Positions 1-6,243 of a stretch of 23,693 bases of DNA are shown piece after piece (the stretch's first letter is position 1; every line of letters starts with the position of its first letter). The notes under the pieces were generated by a model that saw only the letters and a program-made list of their open reading frames with translations, was not told where the DNA came from and ran no database searches. This DNA is from JAZQLP01 sp045629205. GTDB taxonomy: Bacteria > Bacillota > Clostridia > Oscillospirales > UBA644. A program made the position numbers and the translations under genes. The stretch spans positions 1-23,693 of the forward strand of contig JAZQQT010000003.1 of assembly GCA_045629205.1 (NCBI GenBank), written 5' to 3'.

Positions 1-272
1 GTTGTGATAAGAGCGAATCCGTTGAGATCGACGAATACGTTCTCGGCGATAACGATGTTTTCCGCGCCGGCGTCGATGTCTTTTAAGAGGGTAACGGTGC
101 GGAATCCGAGTTCGTTGTCAACGGTAAAAACGCCGTCGACCGATTCCTGTTCTTCGCCGGCAATCGCCTTTTTGAGTGAATCCCATTCGTCAGCTTCGGC
201 AAACGAAGCAACAGACAGAAGGGAAACGAGCATGATGACCGCAAGGAGTGCGGCAAAAATCTGTTTTTTCAT
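1..272 (-). CDS. Secreted protein, N-terminal part only (cut by window edge)
   Basis: Ninety codons are visible before the gene runs off the left edge. The product starts MKKQIFAALLAVIMLVSLLS, a typical Sec signal peptide with two lysines, a hydrophobic core and a probable cleavage site after ASFA-E. The mature part begins acidic and then reads ...DIDAGAENIVIAENVFVDLN..., a pattern common in beta-helix or pectate-lyase-like surface proteins, though too little is present to name a family. The ATG at 272 is chosen because the signal peptide begins there. The nearest good Shine-Dalgarno (GAAAGGA) lies 36 bases upstream, with a 6-bp hairpin (288-304) between it and the start, which is odd. A promoter with perfect 17-base spacing sits at 332-360. 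Function unknown. Confidence 0.75.
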   Translation of the reverse strand, partial: MKKQIFAALLAVIMLVSLLSVASFAEADEWDSLKKAIAGEEQESVDGVFTVDNELGFRTVTLLKDIDAGAENIVIAENVFVDLNGFALIT

Positions 273-331
273 GAATGTTTCTGATTTATCGGCTTTCTGC
301 CGATTTGTTCCTTTCAAATGATAAGCGGTCT

Positions 332-360
332 ATTATACAACAAATACGGCATAAAAGCAA
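332..360 (-). promoter_or_regulatory. Sigma-70 type promoter of the left-edge secreted protein
   Basis: On the minus strand TTGCTT (360-355), a 17-base spacer and a perfect TATAAT (337-332). Transcription would begin near 325, giving a leader of about 50 bases that contains the distant GAAAGGA and the hairpin at 288-304. Confidence 0.6.
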
Positions 361-482
361 GGGAATACAAAAAAAGTTAAAAATGATATAAATTGCAATA
401 TAAAGATTCCGCAAAGTTAAACAGCCGAAATTTGTTCAATAAGTGATATCGTATTGCAATAATTATCATTCGCTTTTTTATT

Positions 483-511
483 AAAAAGATCCGCGGGATT
501 TTCCCGCGGAT
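483..511 (-). terminator. Intrinsic terminator after the lipoprotein gene
   Basis: A perfect 10-bp stem (ATCCGCGGGA / TCCCGCGGAT) with a 3-base loop, followed on the minus strand by C and five T. It lies 19 bases past the stop of the lipoprotein gene that ends at 530. Confidence 0.85.
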
Positions 512-529
512 ATTACAGTTATGATCGAA

Positions 530-1585
530 TTATTCTGCTGCGACTTTGGAAAGGGCAACCATCATCTGACCGCCTTCGATATCAAATTCAACGGCGAGTT
601 CGTTGCCGTTGCTGTCGAGACCGGCTGCGGAATATCCTTCTTCTGCCATGTCGAAGCCCATTGCTTTTGCAGCGTCTATGTATGCTTTGTAATCATCTTC
701 GGTAACGCCTGAGGTCTGTGCGGCAAACTGTCCGTTTGCAATCATGGAAACCAAAACAGTGCCGGGAGCCTGAGGGATCAGCTGTGTATAAGAGTTGTCC
801 GGCCAACCCTGCGCGCCCGTGTAGTCGACATAATCTTCCGAGGGTTCGGGGAAGGCGGGAAGGATAACGTCGCTGCCTGTTTTGAAGGAAGAAACTTCCA
901 TGCTTGTGCTGCCGCTGCTGTCGGTTACCGAGATGTCGTATTCCCATTTGAGGGTAAGACCTAGCTCGTCGTCTATCCACGTAAGGATGGAAGCGGAAGC
1001 GCCTAAGGATGACTGCTCGTATTTGTATTTGTGGCAGGGACGGCCCGCGATTGTTGCGGATCCCTGATTATCGTAGGAGCTGTCGGGAGTTGCGTAGAAC
1101 AGCATTCCGGCATAAATAGACTGATAAATGTCGATTGTGTCTTCGAAATTCGTTGTGGGCATTTTCATTCCGGATTCCCATTCTTCGCCGTTAAAGCTAT
1201 AAAGAACATACTCGGTGTCGGCGGTTGAAACAAAAGCGGAACCGGAACCGTCGGTAATTACCCAGAAGGCATTGCCTTTACGGCCCAGAACAACGGTTGA
1301 TTCGTAGCCGTCGCTGTTTGTGTTCATCGTGATTTCATAACCGGTTTTTTTGCCGAATTCGGCGAGTTTTTCCGTTACGGTTGGCTCGGCGGGTTCGTCG
1401 GGATTATCGGGATTATCGGGATTATCGGGTTTGTCCGGATTATCGGGATTATCGGGGTCGTCGTCGGGTATTTCGATGTTTTCGATGGCTTCGGTAATCT
1501 TTTCAATTATTCCGCAGGAAGCGAAGGTTGAAACCATCATCGTCATTACCAGTATAAGAGCAATGACAGAAAGAAATTTTTTCAT
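530..1585 (-). CDS. Putative surface lipoprotein with a Pro-Asp-Asn linker
   Basis: The 351-residue product has a lipoprotein signal peptide (MKKFLSVIALILVMTMMVST then FASC, lipidated Cys 24). A short helix-prone stretch and an acidic, proline-rich linker follow at about residues 40-68, built from DNP/PDN triplets; its DNA is a 9-bp tandem repeat near 1401-1457. The rest (about 280 residues) is a soluble domain rich in Ser, Thr, Gly and aromatic residues, with segments such as GLTLKWEYDI and GRPCHKYKYE. This resembles LolA/LppX-like or DUF-type beta-sheet lipoproteins only in general character; no family is claimed. The start is supported by AAGGAG six bases upstream of the ATG. It is a single-gene unit with its own terminator. 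The linker probably spaces the domain from the membrane through the cell wall. Confidence 0.8.
   Translation of the reverse strand: MKKFLSVIALILVMTMMVSTFASCGIIEKITEAIENIEIPDDDPDNPDNPDKPDNPDNPDNPDEPAEPTVTEKLAEFGKKTGYEITMNTNSDGYESTVVLGRKGNAFWVITDGSGSAFVSTADTEYVLYSFNGEEWESGMKMPTTNFEDTIDIYQSIYAGMLFYATPDSSYDNQGSATIAGRPCHKYKYEQSSLGASASILTWIDDELGLTLKWEYDISVTDSSGSTSMEVSSFKTGSDVILPAFPEPSEDYVDYTGAQGWPDNSYTQLIPQAPGTVLVSMIANGQFAAQTSGVTEDDYKAYIDAAKAMGFDMAEEGYSAAGLDSNGNELAVEFDIEGGQMMVALSKVAAE
1401..1457. repeat. 9-bp tandem repeat encoding the PDN linker
   Basis: About six copies of GATTATCGG (plus-strand reading), one of them variant (GTTTGTCCGG region). On the minus strand this encodes the repeated Pro-Asp-Asn linker of the lipoprotein. 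Being a multiple of three, copy-number change would alter linker length without breaking the frame. Confidence 0.7.
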
Positions 1586-1815
1586 ATAATACTCCTTTGT
1601 TTATGATACGTTTGCATATCGGGAACAACTATTTATATCACAAAATCAAAAAAATGTCAAGCGTGGAAGAATGGGAATGAATGTGGAGTGGAGGGGATGA
1701 ATGTGGAGTTTTTTTGTGTGAAAAATATATGAAGTCATCAAAAACAGGTGTGAAATATGTGTGACATTATGCAAATTTGAAATTCGGTTTCCTTGAAATC
1801 ATCGCGTTTTTTGAA

Positions 1816-1859
1816 AAACCTAACGTTAGGTTTGCGTTATCCTAACGTTAGGCTAACGC
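1816..1859. promoter_or_regulatory. Tandem CCTAACGTTAGG palindromes (operator-like)
   Basis: The first site is an 18-bp perfect palindrome at 1816-1833 (AAACCTAACGTTAGGTTT). The second is CCTAACGTTAGG at 1841-1852, which extends with one mismatched pair to GCGTTA...TAACGC at 1834-1859. The 12-bp cores are 22 bp apart centre to centre, about two helical turns, so two dimers would bind the same DNA face. No gene start lies close by, so the regulated target is unclear; the binding role is inferred from symmetry alone. Confidence 0.4.
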
Positions 1860-1966
1860 TACAGAATAGAAAAGATAAGATAAGAAAAAGATTAGAACAG
1901 ATAAGAGGCAAAACCGAACGGAAGAGAAATTTACACACACAATGTTTTTCTTTTTTTTTGTATAAC

Positions 1967-1990
1967 AAAAGCCGCAGGGTTTCCTGCGGC
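1967..1990 (-). terminator. Intrinsic terminator downstream of putP
   Basis: An 8-bp GC-rich stem (GCCGCAGG / CCTGCGGC) with a 4-base loop, followed on the minus strand by TTTTG. It lies about 140 bases past the putP stop. Confidence 0.7.
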
Positions 1991-2013
1991 AAAGTGATTT
2001 ATAATACCATCAG

Positions 2014-2041
2014 AGCGGGGCTTCGGCTCCGCTTTTTCTTT
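2014..2041 (+). terminator. Plus-strand intrinsic terminator with no assigned gene
   Basis: AGCGGGGC, a TTCG tetraloop, then GCTCCGCT (one G-U pair), followed by TTTTCTTT. It is well formed for the plus strand and lacks a T tract on the minus strand. No plus-strand coding gene ends here, so it may close a small non-coding transcript or be a relic. Confidence 0.6.
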
Positions 2042-2059
2042 ATGGAAAAACGAAAAAGC

Positions 2060-2092
2060 GAATATTCGCTGAATATTCGCTGAATATTCGCA
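2060..2092. repeat. 11-bp tandem repeat GAATATTCGCT, three copies
   Basis: GAATATTCGCT begins at 2060 and 2071, and a third copy at 2082 is complete over ten bases. The unit contains the palindrome GAATATTC, and with the preceding GC the first copy reads as GCGAATATTCGC. It lies 40 bp beyond the putP stop codon. Confidence 0.7.
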
Positions 2093-2130
2093 AATTCCAT
2101 TGACAAAACGAATTGACGTTATATGGTCCG

Positions 2131-3678
2131 TTATGCTTTCATTATTTCTTTTACGGCATCGAATTCGTCGGTGATCTCCGGTTCGGGAGCCTTGGTGAGA
2201 AGGCTTACAACAACCGTTACGATGAGTCCTACGATAAAGGCGGGAAGAAGCTCGTAGATGTCGAGCCATGTTCCGGCAAACGCCGTGCGAACGACGAATT
2301 TCCAGATAAAGACGACCGCGCCGCCCGAAATCATACCGGCGATGGCGCCGTATTTATTGGTGCGCTTCCAGAAGAGGGCGAGGAGGACGATAGGTCCGAA
2401 CGCCGCGCCGAAGCCTGCCCACGCGAAGGAAACGATACGGAAGACCGAGCTGTCGGGGTCGCGGGCAAGGAAGATGGCGACGATCGAAATGGCGATGACC
2501 GAGAGACGGGCGAGAAGAATCGATTTTTTGGGGCTGAGCTTTACGCCGAAGGTCTCCTGAACGAGGTTCTGGGAGATACTTGACGCTGCGGCGAGAAGCT
2601 GTGAGTCGGCTGTGGACATGGTGGAAGCGAGGATGCCTGCGAGAATGATACCGCCGGTAAAGGCAGCTATCCAACCGTAATTGCTGAGATATTTCGCGAT
2701 ATCCACGATGATGGTTTCTGCCGCGGAAGCGCTTTCATACTGCGGAAGAATACCGTTTTTCATAAGCGAATAACCTACAACGCCGATGAGGATGGCAACG
2801 CCCATGGAGATAACTACCCAGACGGAAGCGACACGGCGGGAGGTCTTGAGTTTGTTTTCGTCGGCAATTCCCATAAAACGGAGAAGAATGTGAGGCATTC
2901 CGAAGTAGCCGAGACCCCACGCGAGAGTGGAGGCGACGGGAAGCGCGCCGTAGCTTGTGGCAACGCCTTTTACAACGTCGTGACCGCGGAAAAGATCTGT
3001 GAAGCCCTCGAGAGAGGCAACGTTTGCAAATACGTTTTCAAAGCCGTTTACGAGCCCTTCGCTGAAGCCGATGACAACGAAAAGGGCTATCGTCATGACT
3101 ATGGACTGAATAAAGTCGGTGGTGGAAGCCGCGAGGAAGCCGCCCAATGTGCAGTAGATGATGATGACCGCCGCGCTGATTACCATGGCGAGCATATAAT
3201 CCATACCGAAGAGGGAGGAGAAAAGCTTGCCGCAGGCAGCGAAACCGGAAGCGGTGTAGGGAATAAAGAATACGATGATGATAAGCGCCGCAACGGTGGT
3301 GAGTATCTTCTTTTTGTCGCCGAATCTCTTGGCAAAGAAATCGGGAATGGTGAAAGCGTCTATCTTATGGCTGTATATACGCAGACGTTTTGCCACGATA
3401 AGCCAGTTGAGATAGGTGCCGATGGCGAGACCGATGGCGGTCCAGCTTGCTTCGGCAAGTCCGCCCATCATGGCAACGGCAGGCAAGCCCATAAGAAGCC
3501 AACCGCTCATGTCGGACGCTTCGGCGCTCATTGCCGTTACGAGCGGCCCGAGCGAACGTCCGCCGAGAAAGAAGTCGCTTGACGTTTTGTTTTTGTCGGC
3601 TACTTTGAAACCGATGAAGAGCAGCATGATGATATAGATCACGATGGCTGCCAGGATCAACCAAAGAGCAGTTGTCAT
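2131..3678 (-). CDS. putP: Sodium/proline symporter PutP (SSS family)
   Basis: This 515-residue membrane protein takes up proline with sodium across the cytoplasmic membrane. It is full length for PutP (E. coli about 502) and has roughly 13 hydrophobic helices. Family signatures include FFLGGRSLGPLVTAMSAEAS followed by DMSGWLLMGLP in helix 2, where the Ala and Met of the sodium site lie. ASTMSTADSQLLAAAS in helix 9 supplies the other sodium-site Thr/Ser residues, and IGTYLNW, FTIPDFFAKRFGD and YCTLGGFLAAS also match the family. The start is set by GGAGGAAC four bases before the ATG. A promoter (3729-3757) and a terminator (1967-1990) frame it as a single-gene unit. Related SSS members for other solutes are possible, but the helix 2 signature fits PutP best. 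Confidence 0.93.
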   Translation of the reverse strand: MTTALWLILAAIVIYIIMLLFIGFKVADKNKTSSDFFLGGRSLGPLVTAMSAEASDMSGWLLMGLPAVAMMGGLAEASWTAIGLAIGTYLNWLIVAKRLRIYSHKIDAFTIPDFFAKRFGDKKKILTTVAALIIIVFFIPYTASGFAACGKLFSSLFGMDYMLAMVISAAVIIIYCTLGGFLAASTTDFIQSIVMTIALFVVIGFSEGLVNGFENVFANVASLEGFTDLFRGHDVVKGVATSYGALPVASTLAWGLGYFGMPHILLRFMGIADENKLKTSRRVASVWVVISMGVAILIGVVGYSLMKNGILPQYESASAAETIIVDIAKYLSNYGWIAAFTGGIILAGILASTMSTADSQLLAAASSISQNLVQETFGVKLSPKKSILLARLSVIAISIVAIFLARDPDSSVFRIVSFAWAGFGAAFGPIVLLALFWKRTNKYGAIAGMISGGAVVFIWKFVVRTAFAGTWLDIYELLPAFIVGLIVTVVVSLLTKAPEPEITDEFDAVKEIMKA

Positions 3679-3728
3679 TTTTGTTCCTCCGAAAGTGGAA
3701 TATGTGGGGAATATTGCGTAATTAATTT

Positions 3729-3757
3729 ATTTTACCATAAATCGGATGTGATTTCAA
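3729..3757 (-). promoter_or_regulatory. Sigma-70 type promoter of putP
   Basis: On the minus strand TTGAAA (3757-3752), a 17-base spacer and TAAAAT (3734-3729), with TGG directly before the -10 (extended -10). The putP start lies about 50 bases further on. Confidence 0.6.
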
Positions 3758-3853
3758 TACTTCAGCGTGGTAAAATTTTCGGTTTTCGGTTTTCGGAGTT
3801 ATTTAAGTAAGGAATTTTACTCAGTGAGGAGTGTGGAGTGAGGAGTTAAGGAA

Positions 3854-3929
3854 AGCGGCAGTCCGAAGGACTTTGCCGCTAAAAGATTCGAAGGTGCAGA
3901 GAATTAAAGGTATCGGCTTGTCAGCCGAT
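3854..3929. repeat. Two adjacent hairpins between putP and the RM operon
   Basis: The first is AGCGGCA-GTCC, loop GAA, GGAC-TT-TGCCGCT (3854-3880) with a two-base bulge. The second is ATCGGCT, loop TGTC, AGCCGAT (3912-3929). Neither has a convincing T tract on either strand. They may be remnants of a dispersed palindromic element or structured RNA; nothing further can be said. Confidence 0.45.
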
Positions 3930-4013
3930 GATTTGTTTGATTTGTCGAAGATGAAACAATAAAAACGTCATGGAAAAAAGAGCAACAAGCGATAAATCTC
4001 TTTTTTATGAATG

Positions 4014-4042
4014 TTGCAATAACAGGCTATGTGTGATATAAT
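4014..4042 (+). promoter_or_regulatory. Sigma-70 type promoter of the type I RM operon
   Basis: TTGCAA (4014-4019), a 17-base spacer and a perfect TATAAT (4037-4042). It lies 85 bases before the hsdM start and is the only good promoter seen for the six-gene operon. Confidence 0.75.
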
Positions 4043-4066
4043 ACTATTGTAATATGGGGTAACAGA

Positions 4067-4102
4067 ATGTTTTTGCGGTTCGGCATATTATGGCTGATTT
4101 AA
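4067..4102 (+). CDS. Possible 11-residue leader peptide ahead of hsdM
   Basis: In the hsdM leader an ATG at 4067 opens a frame reading MFLRFGILWLI and stopping with TAA at 4100-4102, 25 bases before the hsdM start. A GGGG lies about eight bases upstream. It is hydrophobic and could be a translated leader that tunes hsdM expression, but a frame this short often arises by chance. Confidence 0.2.
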   Translation: MFLRFGILWLI

Positions 4103-4127
4103 CGGAATGAATAAAAGGAGAAATGAA

Positions 4128-5690
4128 ATGGCTGATATCAAGAAAGAACAGGAACGTGAGGAGCTGCACCGCACGATATGGGCGATTGCCGACGAGCTGC
4201 GCGGAGCGGTTGACGGATGGGATTTCAAAAACTATGTGCTCGGCACGATGTTCTACCGCTACATTTCCGAAAACATCACGAATTATATAAACGCGGGTGA
4301 ATGGGCGACGGGAAACACTTCCTTTGATTATGCAAAGATGTCGGATGAAGATGCCGAAGAGGCAAGGGCGGGGCTGATTCAGGAAAAGGGTTTTTTCCTG
4401 CTTCCGTCGGAGCTTTTCTGCAATGTCCGCAAAAAAGCCGCAAAAGACGTAAATCTTAACGAAACGCTTGAAAAAGTTTTTGATAATATCGAAAAATCCG
4501 CAAAGGGCAGCGAATCGGAAAACAGCTTTGCGGGACTGTTCGACGATTTTGACGTAAACTCAAACAAGCTCGGCGCAACGGTGGCAAAGCGTAACGAAAG
4601 CCTGTGTAAACTGCTTGACGGTATCGGCGACATGAACCTCGGCGACGTGAAAAATCACGACATCGACGCGTTCGGCGACGCATACGAATATCTGATGACG
4701 ATGTACGCCTCCAACGCCGGTAAGAGCGGCGGCGAATTCTTTACGCCCGCCGACGTTTCCGAACTTCTGACCCGTCTCGGCACGGTCGGTAAAAAAGAAA
4801 TCAACAAGGTATATGACCCCGCCTGCGGCTCCGGCACGCTTCTTTTGAAAGCCGAAAAGGTGCTTGGCAGAGATGCTGTCCGCAACGGCTTCTTCGGACA
4901 GGAAATCAATATCACGACATACAACCTTTGCCGTATCAATATGTTCCTGCACGACGTGGGATTTGATAAATTCAATATTGCCTGCGAGGACACGCTGATT
5001 GCTCCCGCGCATTGGGACGACGAGCCGTTCGAACTGATCGTTTCCAATCCCCCTTACTCGATCAAGTGGGCGGGCGACGAGAATCCGCTTCTGATCAACG
5101 ACCCGCGTTTCGCTCCCGCCGGAGTGCTTGCGCCGAAATCGAAAGCCGACCTTGCCTTCATCATGCATTCGCTTTCGTGGCTTGCGGCGAACGGCACGGC
5201 GGCAATCGTCTGTTTCCCCGGTATTATGTACCGCGGCGGCGCAGAGCAGAAGATCCGCAAATACCTCGTTGACAACAACTTTATCGACTGCGTGATCCAG
5301 CTGCCGAGCAATCTGTTCTTCGGCACGTCCATCGCCACCTGCATTATGGTGATGAAGAAAGGCAAGGCAGACAGCAAAGTCCTTTTCATCGACGCGACGA
5401 ACGAGTGCATCAAGGCCACGAACAATAATAAGCTGACGCAGGCGAATATGGATCGCATCGTCGATACCTACGCCGAGCGCCGCGAGGACGCGCATTTCTC
5501 GCATTTTGCAAGCTATGACGAGGTCGCCGGCAACGATTATAACCTTTCCGTTTCCACCTACGTCGAAGCGGAGGATACCCGCGAAAAAGTTGATATCGTC
5601 AAGCTGAACGCCGAGATCGCGGAGATCGTGGCGAGGGAAGTGAAATTGCGCGAGGAAATCGACAAAATTATCAAGGAAATTGAGGAATAA
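4128..5690 (+). CDS. hsdM: Type I restriction-modification system, methyltransferase subunit HsdM
   Basis: HsdM transfers the methyl group of S-adenosylmethionine to adenine N6 and forms the M2S1 methylase core of the type I complex with HsdS. The product is about 520 residues, normal for the family. The N-terminal helical HsdM_N domain covers about residues 10-160. The N6-Mtase domain follows, with GGEFFTP (201-207), the SAM-binding DPACGSGTLLL (230-240) and the catalytic NPPY (307-310). The C-terminal helix (VKLREEIDKIIKEIEE) is typical of the HsdS-contacting end. An in-frame ATG at 4107 exists, but AAGGAG (4115-4120) lies seven bases before 4128, so the start is placed there. It is the first gene of the operon; the next gene starts two bases after its stop. 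Confidence 0.95.
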   Translation: MADIKKEQEREELHRTIWAIADELRGAVDGWDFKNYVLGTMFYRYISENITNYINAGEWATGNTSFDYAKMSDEDAEEARAGLIQEKGFFLLPSELFCNVRKKAAKDVNLNETLEKVFDNIEKSAKGSESENSFAGLFDDFDVNSNKLGATVAKRNESLCKLLDGIGDMNLGDVKNHDIDAFGDAYEYLMTMYASNAGKSGGEFFTPADVSELLTRLGTVGKKEINKVYDPACGSGTLLLKAEKVLGRDAVRNGFFGQEINITTYNLCRINMFLHDVGFDKFNIACEDTLIAPAHWDDEPFELIVSNPPYSIKWAGDENPLLINDPRFAPAGVLAPKSKADLAFIMHSLSWLAANGTAAIVCFPGIMYRGGAEQKIRKYLVDNNFIDCVIQLPSNLFFGTSIATCIMVMKKGKADSKVLFIDATNECIKATNNNKLTQANMDRIVDTYAERREDAHFSHFASYDEVAGNDYNLSVSTYVEAEDTREKVDIVKLNAEIAEIVAREVKLREEIDKIIKEIEE

Positions 5691-5692
5691 TT

Positions 5693-6241
5693 ATGAAAGA
5701 ATTTTTTTCAAAATTGATTTCTGAAATTACTAATAAGCTTTCAATTCACGCACTATTGCTATCGTTCAGTATTGTATTATGGGTTGGTTATGTTATTTGG
5801 TGGAGACAGTCGTGGTGTTTTATGCTTTCACTATTATTTTCGCTGTTATTTGTGATAAATTACATATCTCAAAATTATAAAAAATGGAATCAAACTGTTT
5901 CAAAAAGAAAGATTGAGCGAAAATTCAAAAACATGAAGTGGCGAGATAAATTTTATAGAAATTTACGACAAGGGCAGCGCGAAATCCTGTGGGATGTTTA
6001 TAATTCTCCAAATGGAATAATCTTACACGCAGAGGCAACTGATGTAATTATTCTTGAAAAAGCGTGGATGATTCGCCGATCTCAAAATGGATATTATGAT
6101 CAAAGCATAATCATTGGCGACGATGGGGGAATGATGTTTCAATTTTTTATTCAACCAGTAGCAAGACAAATAGTTGAAGAACATATTGACGACTATAACA
6201 AATATGTTGAACAATCACGAACTTACAAGGGATTTTATTGA
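5693..6241 (+). CDS. Membrane-anchored protein resembling superinfection exclusion SieB
   Basis: The 182-residue product has two hydrophobic segments (about residues 17-35 and 42-58, LLLSFSIVLWVGYVIWW and CFMLSLLFSLLFVINYI). A basic stretch and a cytoplasmic C-terminal domain of about 110 residues follow, including RNLRQGQREILWDVYNSPNG and a later GIILHAEATDVIILEKAWMI. This layout, with two N-terminal membrane helices then a small domain starting 'L..qqreIL', matches what is known of SieB, a prophage inner-membrane protein that aborts infection by other phages. The assignment is by pattern only. The gene sits between hsdM and hsdS, starting two bases after the first and overlapping the start region of the second. 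It is markedly AT-rich beside hsdM, suggesting separate acquisition. A role as an accessory anti-phage effector is inferred. Confidence 0.45.
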   Translation: MKEFFSKLISEITNKLSIHALLLSFSIVLWVGYVIWWRQSWCFMLSLLFSLLFVINYISQNYKKWNQTVSKRKIERKFKNMKWRDKFYRNLRQGQREILWDVYNSPNGIILHAEATDVIILEKAWMIRRSQNGYYDQSIIIGDDGGMMFQFFIQPVARQIVEEHIDDYNKYVEQSRTYKGFY

Positions 6242-6243
6242 TT

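Larger units (their letters stand above)
1586..2130. other. Intergenic region, 545 bp, with palindromes, repeats and two terminators
   Basis: No convincing gene is seen here; the longest open frame (starting 1793) crosses two terminator hairpins and has no family character. The stretch near 1660-1720 carries the imperfectly repeated phrase GAATGTGGAGT. Two CCTAACGTTAGG palindromes occupy 1816-1859, a minus-strand terminator for putP sits at 1967-1990, a plus-strand terminator at 2014-2041, and an 11-bp tandem repeat at 2060-2092. The minus-strand leader of the lipoprotein gene starts at the left end of the region. Confidence 0.6.
3679..4127. other. Divergent intergenic region between putP and the RM operon, 449 bp
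   Basis: It contains the minus-strand putP promoter (3729-3757) and the plus-strand hsd promoter (4014-4042). Between them lie AT-rich sequence with the repeated phrases TTTTCGG and GAGGAGTG/GTGGAGTGAGGAG, and two hairpins (3854-3880 and 3912-3929). The 5' leader of hsdM (about 4049-4127) holds a possible 11-codon reading frame. No other gene is seen. Confidence 0.6.

Noticed and set aside
1793..2083. 96-codon plus-strand reading frame
   Set aside because: It crosses two terminator hairpins and a palindromic region, has no ribosome binding site, and its translation has no protein-like pattern.
2890..3582. 230-codon plus-strand frame opposite putP
   Set aside because: It is antisense to a clear transporter gene and its composition is the mirror of the membrane-protein codons.
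4107..4127. Upstream ATG for hsdM
   Set aside because: The AAGGAG for hsdM lies after it and is correctly spaced for 4128.
4560..5504. 314-codon minus-strand frame opposite hsdM
   Set aside because: It is a shadow of a well-supported methyltransferase gene and has no start signal.
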